Shown one piece after another: positions 1 to 8,095 of a stretch of 41,353 bases of DNA (the first letter of the stretch is position 1; the number at the start of each line of letters is the position of its first letter). Below the pieces are notes generated by a model, which worked only from the letters and a program-made list of their open reading frames with translations, did no database searches and was not told where the DNA came from. The stretch lies in contig CBFIHR010000034.1 in the NCBI GenBank assembly GCA_965662365.1, positions 1 through 41,353 on the forward strand, in the 5' to 3' direction. The stretch is from CAWVWD01 sp965662365. GTDB lineage: Bacteria > Bacteroidota > Bacteroidia > Chitinophagales > Saprospiraceae. The translations under genes were made by a program, and so were the position numbers.

Positions 1-328
1 CTTCGGCTTTATCGTGAGCGTCAAAATCTATGGTTTTCAAGTTGGTCGGTAAGGTAATCGTCATTTTGCGATTCTTCGGTAAAATAAACTGAACGCCCCA
101 ACAATTCAATTTTAAGTCGTGTCGGTGCTTGAAGTCCTTGAAAATATCCTTATCAATTTGCTTATAAGCATAAGTTACTTTTCCTGAAATGCCGTCACCA
201 CAAACCTTGTCCCGAGGGAAAATCGCTTTATCTAAAACCGTACACGGAATCCCCAACTTATCCAATTTTAAAGCTGTCGCAATTCCGCCTGGACCAGCAC
301 CTAATATTATAATTTCTTTCTTTTCCAT
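1..328 (-). CDS. FAD-dependent oxidoreductase, geranylgeranyl-reductase type (partial, N-terminal 109 residues)
   Basis: The reading frame begins at an ATG at 328 and runs off the left edge of the window, so only the N-terminus is present. It starts MEKKEIIILGAGPGG, a dinucleotide-binding Rossmann motif (GxGxxG), followed by a motif PRDKVCGDGISGK that is characteristic of the geranylgeranyl reductase / FixC-like flavoprotein family. It is a clear paralogue of the complete gene at 797-2062: both share the FAD-binding start, the LDKLGIPC/LDRLGIPC segment and the FPRDKVCGD motif. The family reduces isoprenoid or other lipid-linked double bonds with FAD and NAD(P)H; the actual substrate here is unknown. 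The gene lies downstream of its paralogue and the SUKH-like gene on the same strand. Confidence 0.85.
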   Translation of the reverse strand, partial: MEKKEIIILGAGPGGIATALKLDKLGIPCTVLDKAIFPRDKVCGDGISGKVTYAYKQIDKDIFKDFKHRHDLKLNCWGVQFILPKNRKMTITLPTNLKTIDFDAHDKAE

Positions 329-339
329 ATTTCTTGTTT

Positions 340-368
340 GACACAGATTTTCACGGATTACACAGATT
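340..368. repeat. Palindromic-repeat arm, left side of the SUKH cassette
   Basis: A 29-bp arm of the CACGGATTACACGGAT family. It is the inverted partner of the arm at 762-790 (27 of 29 positions identical after reverse complementing). It matches the left arm of the element at 39322 at 25 of 29 positions. It lies directly after the stop codon of the SUKH-like gene and 11 bp from the start codon of the next gene. Confidence 0.85.
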
Positions 369-374
369 TTTTAT

Positions 375-761
375 TTATAAACTTAACATTTTTACAATGA
401 AATCATTAAACGAATTAGCAAAAAGATTATCAATTTCTCTTAAATAAACTTTTCCATTGTCTATGTTAATATAAAACCAACCATCAATATCATTTGAAAA
501 AAATTCTAAAAACCCTTGTTCTAAATATTGATTATTTTGATTTTGATAATCAATTAATTCCACGATTCCTTCTTCCTCATCTACATAATAAATCACATCT
601 CCATAAATTTCTGCATAACCAATATTTAATAGAAATAATCTATATTCATTTGGAATTTTAATATCTAACTTTTCTTCGACTTTAATGATAATATTTTCAT
701 CAATTCCATCACCAATGTATTCCGAATGGTTTTTTAATAGAGATAATATTAGTTCATCCAT
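375..761 (-). CDS. SUKH / SMI1-KNR4 family protein (immunity-like)
   Basis: I start the gene at the ATG at 761 (MDELILSLL), giving 128 residues. An upstream in-frame ATG at 800 would add 13 residues, but those are encoded by the flanking repeat arm and would overlap the previous gene by four bases. The segment VEEKLDIKIPNEYRLFLLNIGYAEI is the typical SMI1/KNR4 pattern (E..L.I..P.EY..FLL..G), and the C-terminus ends SFNDFIVKML, also typical. SUKH proteins are commonly immunity proteins that neutralise polymorphic toxins, usually nucleases. No toxin gene is adjacent, so this is an orphan copy. The gene is bracketed within a few bases by inverted repeat arms (340-368 and 762-790) and is inserted between two paralogous oxidoreductase genes, which suggests it arrived as a cassette. 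Confidence 0.82.
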   Translation of the reverse strand: MDELILSLLKNHSEYIGDGIDENIIIKVEEKLDIKIPNEYRLFLLNIGYAEIYGDVIYYVDEEEGIVELIDYQNQNNQYLEQGFLEFFSNDIDGWFYINIDNGKVYLREIDNLFANSFNDFIVKMLSL

Positions 762-790
762 AATCCGTGTAATTCGTGAAAATCTGTGTC
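762..790. repeat. Palindromic-repeat arm, right side of the SUKH cassette
   Basis: Inverted partner of 340-368, with 27 of 29 positions complementary. It begins one base upstream of the SUKH start codon and ends six bases before the stop codon of the upstream oxidoreductase gene. It belongs to the same family as the elements at 39322 and 39867. Confidence 0.85.
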
Positions 791-796
791 CAAAAA

Positions 797-2062
797 TCAC
801 TTGCTAAACAACAACCTAAAATAAAATCTCGGATCTCTCAATTTTTTACGCAAATCCACATCGGTGAACATGGCCGTCATTACGGACGTAAATTCTTTAC
901 TACGCAATGCGATTGAAGATAAAATATTCACAATCCACGGATATTGCATCATGCGTTGTAGTTGATGACTGATTTTGAGTTCTCGCCACAATTCTTTATA
1001 AACGGCTTTATCATATTTTTTCAAAAAAGCAGCATCGAATGCTTGTTTTTCTATTGCTTGTTGAACGATTTCACCAGCGATTTTGCCGCTTACAATCGCA
1101 TTTCCGATGCCTTCACCTGTCAAAGGGTCAATTAAGGAAGCTGCATCGCCAATTAGAATGTAGCCATCGCCAGAAATCTGACGCTTTTTAGAACCTAACG
1201 GCAACGGAAAACCGACGACTTTTCCATCAAGTTCCGCTTCATCAAAACGATGTTTGAAACGAGGATTATTTTTTAAAATATCGTCCAACGCCTTTTTTAA
1301 ATTGACTTTTCCTTTGCTAATATGATCGGTTCGCATTCCTAAACCAACATTTGCGTAACCATTCGGTAACGGAAAAATCCATAAATAACCGGGCGTTAAT
1401 TCTTTTTCAAAATAAATTTCGATAAAATTATAATCCGTAAAACCTTTGACATTTTTGTAATATGCACGAATGCCACCAGCAAAATGTTTGTCCTCTTTTT
1501 TAATGCCAGCAATATCTCTCGAAAAGCGTGACAACGCTCCACTGGCATCTAATAAAAGGTTGGTTTTAATAATTGTTTCGCCTTTTTTATTTTTAATAAT
1601 CCATTGATTATCAACTTTTTCAAACTGCTGAACATCGATGCCTTCTCGAAAATCTATTAATTTAGATTTACGAACTTCTTCAATTAAAAAATTATCAAAT
1701 TCAATTCGCTTTGCAATAAAGGCTTCGGGTTTTGCGGTTTTTACATCCTTATTTTCTAAGCCTGGAACCGTAATATCTAACTCTTTAGTATTCGGAAATA
1801 CGAACTTGATTCCCCAACAACCCACTCGAATATCTGTTTTTTCAAATAAGTCTAAAGCAATTTGTTTATCAATTCGGTTTAGTCCGTAAATCACTTTTCC
1901 ACTCAAGGCATCGCCACAAACTTTGTCCCGAGGGAAAACGGCTTTGTCTATCAAAACACACGGAATCCCAAGTCGATCGAGTTTTAGGGCGGCGGCAGCA
2001 CCGCCGGGTCCTGCACCGATTATACAAACTTTGGTGTCGATAATTAGTTGTTGAGTTGTCAT
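797..2062 (-). CDS. NAD(P)/FAD-dependent oxidoreductase, geranylgeranyl-reductase type
   Basis: A complete 421-residue flavoprotein. The FAD Rossmann motif GAGPGGAAAALKLDRLG is near residue 17, and the family motif FPRDKVCGDALSGKV near residue 43. The second FAD-binding segment GDGYILIGDAASLIDPLTGEGIGNA (around 300-325) carries the conserved GDAA and the PLTGEGIG signature of the geranylgeranyl reductase / p-hydroxybenzoate-hydroxylase-like group. Length fits the family (about 380-430). It probably reduces a polyprenyl or other lipid substrate; the substrate cannot be told from sequence. It lies 125 bp downstream of the acyl-CoA thioesterase gene on the same strand with no obvious terminator between, so the two may be cotranscribed. 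A truncated-by-window paralogue follows, separated by the SUKH cassette. Confidence 0.88.
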   Translation of the reverse strand: MTTQQLIIDTKVCIIGAGPGGAAAALKLDRLGIPCVLIDKAVFPRDKVCGDALSGKVIYGLNRIDKQIALDLFEKTDIRVGCWGIKFVFPNTKELDITVPGLENKDVKTAKPEAFIAKRIEFDNFLIEEVRKSKLIDFREGIDVQQFEKVDNQWIIKNKKGETIIKTNLLLDASGALSRFSRDIAGIKKEDKHFAGGIRAYYKNVKGFTDYNFIEIYFEKELTPGYLWIFPLPNGYANVGLGMRTDHISKGKVNLKKALDDILKNNPRFKHRFDEAELDGKVVGFPLPLGSKKRQISGDGYILIGDAASLIDPLTGEGIGNAIVSGKIAGEIVQQAIEKQAFDAAFLKKYDKAVYKELWRELKISHQLQRMMQYPWIVNILSSIALRSKEFTSVMTAMFTDVDLRKKLRDPRFYFRLLFSK

Positions 2063-2187
2063 TTATTTATATTGATTCTTAATTTTCTGGAAGTTTCGTA
2101 AGTGCAATTTTCGGCTATGTTTGATCTTATAAAGCTCTTCTATCGTGTTGCAAACTAATTATTAAAACAAAAAAAACAAACCTCATA

Positions 2188-3048
2188 TTATTGCTTCTTC
2201 GGTCGAATCAAACCTTCTTGCACCACCGAAGCGACCAAAACACCATCTTGATTAAAAATATTTCCACGACAAAAACCACGAGCATTCGACGCACTCGGAC
2301 TTTCGACCGAATAAAGCAGCCAGTCATCAACTCGAAAATCTCTAAAAAACCACATCGCATGGTCAATACTTGCCATTTGTAAGTTTTTTGAGCCGTAAGA
2401 AACGCCGTGCGGTTTGAGTGCCGTTGTGAGCAAATTATAATCTGACGCATACGCCAATACACTTTGATGCAAGGTCAAATCATCAGGCATTTGGCCATGT
2501 GCTTTGAACCAAACATTGGTGTAAGGCGGTTCTTTTTGTGGATTTATAATATTTGGAATCACGGTCGGTTTGAAAATAATTGGTCGCTCTCGACCGATGA
2601 CTTTTTTTAATTTTTCGGGCATCATGTCTTTTACCTTCGCATACAAATCTCTGTCGCTAAAAAGTTCGTCTGGTTTTGGGACGTCAGGCATTTCAATCTG
2701 ATGATCGAAGCCTTCCTGCTTTTTTTGAAAAGAGGCTAAAAGTGAGAAAATCGGTCTGCCGTGCTGTATTGCGGTAACGCTTCTTGTCGTAAAACTGCCG
2801 CCATCTCGCACTCTATCTACATTAAAAACAATCGGTGCATTGATGTCACCAGGCAAAATAAAATAACCGTGTAATGAGTGTGCCATTCTATCGTTCGGGA
2901 CTGTAGCTGCCGCTGCACGCAGAGACTGTGCTAAGACTTGACCACCAAATACGCTTCGACTCCCGACATCTTTGCTCGTCCCTCGATACAAATTCTCTTC
3001 AATACGTTCTAGTTCTAAATGTTCTAACAATTCAGAAACGTGTTTCAT
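2188..3048 (-). CDS. tesB: Acyl-CoA thioesterase II (TesB family)
   Basis: A 286-residue protein of the usual TesB length with two hotdog folds. The N-terminal half contains RSVFGGQVLAQSLRAA and HSLHGYFILPGD, typical of TesB. The C-terminal half contains SIDHAMWFFRDFRVDDWLLY followed by SPSASNARGF and VVQEGLIR, which supply the Asp, Thr/Ser and Gln positions of the catalytic site (here the middle position is in the SPSASN segment). It hydrolyses medium- and long-chain acyl-CoA to free fatty acid and CoA in the cytoplasm. A canonical Bacteroidota promoter lies just upstream (3090-3119). The neighbouring lipid-type oxidoreductase gene downstream is probably in the same transcript. Confidence 0.93.
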   Translation of the reverse strand: MKHVSELLEHLELERIEENLYRGTSKDVGSRSVFGGQVLAQSLRAAAATVPNDRMAHSLHGYFILPGDINAPIVFNVDRVRDGGSFTTRSVTAIQHGRPIFSLLASFQKKQEGFDHQIEMPDVPKPDELFSDRDLYAKVKDMMPEKLKKVIGRERPIIFKPTVIPNIINPQKEPPYTNVWFKAHGQMPDDLTLHQSVLAYASDYNLLTTALKPHGVSYGSKNLQMASIDHAMWFFRDFRVDDWLLYSVESPSASNARGFCRGNIFNQDGVLVASVVQEGLIRPKKQ

Positions 3049-3089
3049 ATTCTATATTTTCTTATACTTTATCAAAAAAATGCTTTGCA

Positions 3090-3119
3090 CAAAGGTAAGT
3101 TGTAATTATTAAAATTCAA
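3090..3119 (-). promoter_or_regulatory. Bacteroidota-type promoter for tesB
   Basis: On the minus strand, TTG (3117-3119) is followed after 19 bases by TACCTTTG (3090-3097), matching the TTG-N19-22-TAnnTTTG pattern used by the Bacteroidota housekeeping sigma factor. The ATG of tesB is about 40 bases downstream. Confidence 0.65.
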
Positions 3120-3247
3120 TTTTTAAGTAGATTTACGAGTTTATTTCGATACTAAAAATAGCGTCATCATCTGGTTATGAATTTATATATTTTTTAAAAC
3201 TTTAACGGTTGATCAAAACAAACACTTGAGCCAATTTACAAAAATTT

Positions 3248-3286
3248 AAAAGGAGTTGTTCTACCTGAGAACAACTCCTTTTTTGA
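3248..3286 (-). terminator. Stem-loop terminator downstream of the outer-membrane protein gene
   Basis: A stem with arms AAAAGGAGTTGTTCT and AGAACAACTCCTTTT encloses a five-base loop. T-rich runs lie on both sides, so it could also work bidirectionally, but the only gene ending here is the minus-strand gene at 3328-4038. Confidence 0.8.
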
Positions 3287-3327
3287 CTTTTATTGGTGCT
3301 GTGCTACCAATTAAGCATCACAATAAT

Positions 3328-4038
3328 TTAATAAATTGGTACAGCAATGCCGATTTTTAATTTGAATAAATTTCCTATGATTAAGGAATTTCTAAGGTCT
3401 AACGACGCATCATATAGATTAAGAAAAGCATTTTCCGTTAATACTAAAGTCATTTCAGAACCAACATTATACATCACATTCCCAAACAAAATGCCTTGTC
3501 GCCCAAATCCAAATGCACCGGTGTAAGTGACGCCATCTTCAAACGCAAATACGAACGGTTCTTCAAGAGTACTTGACCCTCTAGGCACTAACTCCATTTC
3601 GCTACGATAGCTGTAACGCAATGCTCGTACTTGAAAGTAATATCCTATCGGAGCGATTCCGCCTTTTTCAAAAGGAAAAACTTTTAATCGAAGACCAGTT
3701 TCATTTGTTCTTACTCGATGCATAAAATCGTTGTCTTGAATCTCTACATCATTTAAGCGTTCATTGTGAAAACCATAATCTATCCCGATACTCATCGTTC
3801 TTGACAAAACATAATCTACTCCAAAAAGATGTTTGTTCACAAAAGTTGAGTTATCAAATAAAGCACTTTCGTTTTCATTGATTCGAAGGTTTGGTGCAGA
3901 ATAATTAAAGTGTGTATTGAAGTCATAACTTACCGTGATTCGTTTTCCTAATAAACCGGGTGCGGACTGTGCATTGATATTATTGGTAAAACAACAACAA
4001 GCACTTATGATGATTAAATATATCGTATGTTTTAACAT
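3328..4038 (-). CDS. Outer-membrane beta-barrel protein, function unknown
   Basis: A 236-residue protein with a signal peptide (hydrophobic residues 4-20, ending NINAQ before the mature SAPGLLG). The mature part is rich in alternating hydrophobic/aromatic strands and Gly and Tyr turns (for example SRTMSIGIDYGFHNE, GLRLKVFPFEKGGIAPIGYYFQVRA). It ends LKIGIAVPIY, with an aromatic C-terminal residue, which is typical of small OmpA/OmpW-like barrels in Bacteroidota. No conserved family name can be assigned. It is transcribed toward tesB and closed by the stem-loop at 3248-3286. It is separated from the upstream metalloprotease gene by a 76-bp gap holding another hairpin. Confidence 0.7.
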   Translation of the reverse strand: MLKHTIYLIIISACCCFTNNINAQSAPGLLGKRITVSYDFNTHFNYSAPNLRINENESALFDNSTFVNKHLFGVDYVLSRTMSIGIDYGFHNERLNDVEIQDNDFMHRVRTNETGLRLKVFPFEKGGIAPIGYYFQVRALRYSYRSEMELVPRGSSTLEEPFVFAFEDGVTYTGAFGFGRQGILFGNVMYNVGSEMTLVLTENAFLNLYDASLDLRNSLIIGNLFKLKIGIAVPIY

Positions 4039-4052
4039 GTTTTTTTAGAATT

Positions 4053-4095
4053 GAAAAATCGACGTTTACAAAACCTTGAAAGTCTTGTAAACGTC
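4053..4095 (-). terminator. Hairpin downstream of the M48 protease gene
   Basis: Perfect 11-bp arms GACGTTTACAA (4061-4071) and TTGTAAACGTC (4085-4095) are followed on the minus strand by GATTTTTC. It lies 20 bp after the stop codon of the M48 gene and before the start of the outer-membrane protein gene. The U-run is weak, so it may attenuate rather than fully terminate. Confidence 0.55.
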
Positions 4096-4114
4096 AATCG
4101 TATTAATTAATGAT

Positions 4115-6277
4115 TTATTCTTCGGTTGCCGCTTCTGCTTCTCGCTTCATTTGCAACATTGACCAATATAGGTTTTGACGGATAATCATATCTTTTCCTT
4201 TGTAGTTCGCAAAATTGACCTCGCTCAATACTTTCTTATTTTGACGGACGTCAAATACTAAGTTAAAGTGTAAAGTCTCATAACTTGATTTAATCAAGGC
4301 TTTAACCCCCAAAGGCGGAACAAAAATGTAGTAGCCGATACCAGCGTACATTTGCATCGCATTAAAATAGTTCCTGTAAGAAATCGCACCGGCATAAGCG
4401 AAGTAATCTGAGCCTTGTTTGTCTGCAATGGCAACGGCTTCGTCATAATTGCTATTAATCATAAACATATCATGAGTCAAGTATTCGTCAATCCAGTCAC
4501 TCATTATGACAAGATTCCGGTATTCTTCGATACTTTTAGTGCTACTTGATAGATTATTAACGTCTAATATCTCGGTGTTTAAGTCCAAGCGTTCGCCATT
4601 GTCACGAATCCATTCTTTGAACTTTTTTTGAGTTGCCTCTGACTCGACAAAGCGGTAGGCTGTTTCTTTGCGAGCATTGATTTCTACATACATCGGGTTG
4701 ATGAAAGTTACCTTTTCGATACCCAAAGATTTTCCCTTTGTACGGTCTTGTCGTTTCTTTTTGCGTTGTTCTTTTTGACCTTCTTTGCTATCGTAATATT
4801 CATCATTATCGGCGAATTTCTTGCGGTATTTTTGACCATTTTCTAACCATTTTTTGATGGTTTCGTTGTCTATCAAATCACCAAATCCGTAACGAGCAAA
4901 TGTAGAATCTGCTTTGGCCAATTTACCAACTCGCTCTTTTTTGAAAAATTCGAATGGTTCTTCGATTTGATAAATGACAATATCTTCGATCATATCTCTT
5001 GCCATTAATTCTAAGCCTTTTGATTCGGGAAACTCTTGATGAATTTTCCAAGCGTAAAAACCCGCCAAAACATTTAGATCATTATCTTCTAATTTTTCAA
5101 AAAGATAATAGACCTTTTGAATTTCACCTTGATAATCTTTGTAACTATACGGATTGATTTCATTGTAGCGTTCTGCATTTCTATATTGTGCCAAACCGTA
5201 CAATGATTTCGACACAATTTTTCTTAAAAAATGATTATTCGGATGATCTTGAAGCAAAACGTAAGCGTGATAAATCGCAGGCACATAGGCTTGACGCTGC
5301 AAGAATAAATTACATAACTCAAAACGGGCAATTTTCCGTACTTTTTTAAATACTGCTTCGGAAACCAAGTAGGTTTGACCTTGACCTTCTGGTTTTCCAA
5401 TCAACTGATCCAATAATTTTCCACGACGCTCCGATACACTCGGGTGCGTACTTTCGTCCGAATCCGTTTCGTAAGGCTCTATTTTATCAACTTGTTCTAA
5501 TAGATAATTTGAAGTGAATTTGATGTTAGGCGTTTCCAAAAAAGTAGGACTGAAAACCTTATTTGTATAAGGCGCATGTGCCAAATCTAAAATGTCAAAT
5601 ACCCGAAGGATAGATTCAAAGTTATAATCAGATTTTAAGAAAATATCCAAACCTTCGTCATCCGCTTCTCTTTCTAACTCTTTCGAGTAATTATTTTTCT
5701 CGACCAGACGTTCATAGTTTCTTGAACGTTGATAGCTGTTTTGTCTCTCGATTTTAGCAAACTCGACATAAGTTTGAATGTTGTGTTGCTTTTGATAATG
5801 AACGATTTCATGTGCCAAAACATAAGCCAGCTGTGCTTCGTCTTCTAAGCGAGCCAACAAACCAATATTAATAAAAATACTTCCTCTATCCGTCGCAAAG
5901 GCATTGACAGCAGGAGATTTGACGACATAAAAATTTAAGGATTTTCTCAATTTTTCATCATGAGCCAATAACTTATCCGCTACTTGATTGACATAGACGC
6001 TTAATTCGTCATTGAACAAAATTCGTCCACTACGCATCATTTCGTCAATGACGAAGCTACTTTGTAGATAAAACTTATCTTTATCCTTACGAATTTTACG
6101 GTCGTCTTGTCGGGTGATATTTTCCTTATTTTGTTCATATTTTGTAGTAGAAGCCGTGATAATTTCTTTTGGAATTTTACCTTGAGCTTGTAGCGGTTCG
6201 TAATCGATATCAAAGTTTTGGGCGGTTGTACTGAATGTTAATAAAAGGAACGAAAATAGATAAATGATTTTTTTCAT
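4115..6277 (-). CDS. M48-family zinc metalloprotease with long C-terminal extension (secreted)
   Basis: A 720-residue protein. A signal peptide covers residues 1-19 (MKKIIYLFSFLLLTFSTTAQ). The zinc-protease motif HEIVH (in LAYVLAHEIVHYQKQHN, near residue 155) and the third-ligand segment ELEREADDEGLDIF (near 205) are both intact, so it should be an active M48 peptidase of the BepA/YfgC type acting in the periplasm. Residues 315 to the end are not recognisable beyond a TPR-like helical stretch (FLQRQAYVPAIYHAYVLLQDHPNNHFLRK) and a Lys/Arg-rich segment near 490-510. It follows the lipoprotein gene by 47 bp, so the two are probably one operon. M48 proteases of this kind take part in outer-membrane protein quality control; that role is inference here. 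Confidence 0.88.
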   Translation of the reverse strand: MKKIIYLFSFLLLTFSTTAQNFDIDYEPLQAQGKIPKEIITASTTKYEQNKENITRQDDRKIRKDKDKFYLQSSFVIDEMMRSGRILFNDELSVYVNQVADKLLAHDEKLRKSLNFYVVKSPAVNAFATDRGSIFINIGLLARLEDEAQLAYVLAHEIVHYQKQHNIQTYVEFAKIERQNSYQRSRNYERLVEKNNYSKELEREADDEGLDIFLKSDYNFESILRVFDILDLAHAPYTNKVFSPTFLETPNIKFTSNYLLEQVDKIEPYETDSDESTHPSVSERRGKLLDQLIGKPEGQGQTYLVSEAVFKKVRKIARFELCNLFLQRQAYVPAIYHAYVLLQDHPNNHFLRKIVSKSLYGLAQYRNAERYNEINPYSYKDYQGEIQKVYYLFEKLEDNDLNVLAGFYAWKIHQEFPESKGLELMARDMIEDIVIYQIEEPFEFFKKERVGKLAKADSTFARYGFGDLIDNETIKKWLENGQKYRKKFADNDEYYDSKEGQKEQRKKKRQDRTKGKSLGIEKVTFINPMYVEINARKETAYRFVESEATQKKFKEWIRDNGERLDLNTEILDVNNLSSSTKSIEEYRNLVIMSDWIDEYLTHDMFMINSNYDEAVAIADKQGSDYFAYAGAISYRNYFNAMQMYAGIGYYIFVPPLGVKALIKSSYETLHFNLVFDVRQNKKVLSEVNFANYKGKDMIIRQNLYWSMLQMKREAEAATEE

Positions 6278-6324
6278 ATTATAAGTTTTATTTTAGGTTT
6301 TAACGATATTATAATGCATTCGTG

Positions 6325-6726
6325 TTATTCAAAATCTAGTATACGACTGCTATTAAATATGACTGTCATTGAATTATCCGTAAGACCAACGACCGGAAAA
6401 ATTACTTGGGCGGAGTAAATGTCAATATTGAATCGCACATTGTAATCTGTCACAAAATCAATTGTGTAGTCATGATTCTCCGTTTTAGTGACTCCGTTAG
6501 CGTCTTCGTATGTAAATACCAGTTCGTTATCGGATATGAAGTCGAATGATTGAGGTGCAAAATTGATGTTGTTACCGTAAATAATATCCTGTCTTAAAAC
6601 CCATTCCTTCTTTTGTAATTTTTTAAGAATGATTTCAGATTGGTTAACATCAGTCACGAATTCACACGAAGAGACCGTTAGGAATGTCGCCAAGATAACG
6701 ACAGATAAACTAATTGATAATCGCAT
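6325..6726 (-). CDS. Small lipoprotein, function unknown
   Basis: A 133-residue protein starting with a lipoprotein signal (MRLSISLSVVILATFLTVSSC), where Cys21 follows VSS in a lipobox-like context. The mature part is short and predicted to be beta-rich (WVLRQDIIYGNNINF, SFDFISDNELVFTYED, NVRFNIDIYSAQVIF), resembling lipocalin-like domains of Bacteroidota lipoproteins, though I do not recognise a family. The next gene in the same direction, the M48 protease, starts 47 bp on, so the lipoprotein may be an operon partner. A promoter-like element lies 280 bp upstream. Confidence 0.72.
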   Translation of the reverse strand: MRLSISLSVVILATFLTVSSCEFVTDVNQSEIILKKLQKKEWVLRQDIIYGNNINFAPQSFDFISDNELVFTYEDANGVTKTENHDYTIDFVTDYNVRFNIDIYSAQVIFPVVGLTDNSMTVIFNSSRILDFE

Positions 6727-7084
6727 TTATTTTGATTTTAGTCGAAGCGGTGTATTGAGTAATTTTAAGTATTACAAGTGACAGAAAATTTAACAATATA
6801 GTTTTTTTATAAAACATTGATTATTAATATCTTATAGAATACTTGAAGTACGGTGTATTTGACCTTATTACCAAAATGATACTACTTAAAGGAGCATAAT
6901 AAAATGGAGTTATTTTAAAGAAAATGATAACTTAATTAAGTCTAATATGTACTTTGTAAAATTAAAAAATAAACAAACTCGACAGGTGATTAATTAAATT
7001 CTGAACACAAAGATATATTCATTTTGATTTTATGCAAATAAGATGGCTTTTTTAGAGAATAATTTTCTACCTAGATAATTTTAC
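6727..7084. other. Gene-less AT-rich leader region
   Basis: Between the lipoprotein gene and the pfkB-type terminator. It holds one good minus-strand promoter (7008-7037) and no convincing reading frame, which would give the lipoprotein/M48 transcript an untranslated leader of about 275 bases. No known riboswitch was recognised. Confidence 0.5.
7008..7037 (-). promoter_or_regulatory. Bacteroidota-type promoter, lipoprotein-M48 operon
   Basis: Minus strand TTG (7035-7037), 19-base spacer, TATCTTTG (7008-7015). The first gene downstream on this strand is the lipoprotein, which starts at 6726. Confidence 0.55.
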
Positions 7085-7126
7085 TAAAAAAACCGATATG
7101 TTGAGGCACGCTCAAAATATCGGTTT
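7085..7126 (-). terminator. Terminator of the PfkB kinase gene
   Basis: A two-part stem (AAACCGATAT with ATATCGGTTT, and inner TTGAG with CTCAA, loop GCACG) is followed on the minus strand by a run of eight T. It lies 37 bp after the stop codon. Confidence 0.88.
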
Positions 7127-7162
7127 CACTTAACAGTCTGTTATTAATACAGAATGGAATAT

Positions 7163-8095
7163 TTACATTTTAGAAATTGGTGTGTCAAAAGCCATTAGCC
7201 TCACAAAATCACCCACTCTATTATGAATATCTTTACTGTTTACTTCTTTCACTTTCTCGATTCCGAATTTTTCGACACAGTAAGAAGCCGCTGCCGAACC
7301 ATAAACGACCGCACGCTTCATTGTTTCAAATGAGGTGTCATTGGTTTTCGCTAAGTAACCGATAAAGCCACCTGCAAAAGAATCACCTGCTCCTGTCGGG
7401 TCAAATACTTCCTCTAATGGCAATGCAGGACAGAAGAATACATCGTTTTTATGGAATAATAATGCACCATGTTCTCCTTTTTTGATAACCAAATATTGAG
7501 GGCCCATTTCCTGAATTACCCTTGCTGCTTTACGCAATGAATATTCTCCGGACAACTGACGAGCTTCCTCATCATTAATCGTCAAGACATCAATTTTTGT
7601 TAAAACGGCTTTTAAATCCTCTAAAGCGATATCCATCCAAAAGTTCATCGTATCCAAAACGACCAACTTTGGACGTTTTGACATTTGCTCCAAAACGCTC
7701 ATTTGTACCTGCGGACTTAAATTCCCCAACATTACATAATCGGCATCTTTAAAACTATCTGGGACAATTGGCTGAAAATCAGCCAAGACATTTAGTTCTG
7801 TTGCTAAAGTGTCACGACCATTCATGTCTGCATGGTAACGACCCGCCCAGAAGAAAGATTTTTCACCGGCTTTCACCTGCAAACCGTCCATACTTACTCC
7901 TCGTTCTACCAAAGCGTCTAATTCTTCTTGCGGAAAATCATCGCCAATGACCGACACAATACCAGTATGATTTACAAAGTTTGATGCTGCCCAACTGATA
8001 TAAGTTGCTGCACCACCAACGATTTTTTCAGCGTGTCCAAAAGGTGTTTGAATATCATCAAAGGCAACTGTACCGACTACTAATAATTTATTCAT
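7163..8095 (-). CDS. PfkB-family carbohydrate/nucleoside kinase
   Basis: A 310-residue kinase of normal ribokinase-family length. Residues 27-33 (GGAATYI) form the N-terminal substrate-binding signature. DPTGAGDSFAGGF (232-244) is the C-terminal PfkB signature with the GAGD anion hole (235-238) and catalytic base Asp238. TINDEEARQLSG (172-183) is the usual ATP-region motif. It phosphorylates a sugar or nucleoside with ATP in the cytoplasm; adenosine-kinase-like or ribokinase-like substrates are both possible. It is a single-gene unit with its own terminator. A possible promoter lies at 8179-8213. Confidence 0.9.
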   Translation of the reverse strand: MNKLLVVGTVAFDDIQTPFGHAEKIVGGAATYISWAASNFVNHTGIVSVIGDDFPQEELDALVERGVSMDGLQVKAGEKSFFWAGRYHADMNGRDTLATELNVLADFQPIVPDSFKDADYVMLGNLSPQVQMSVLEQMSKRPKLVVLDTMNFWMDIALEDLKAVLTKIDVLTINDEEARQLSGEYSLRKAARVIQEMGPQYLVIKKGEHGALLFHKNDVFFCPALPLEEVFDPTGAGDSFAGGFIGYLAKTNDTSFETMKRAVVYGSAAASYCVEKFGIEKVKEVNSKDIHNRVGDFVRLMAFDTPISKM

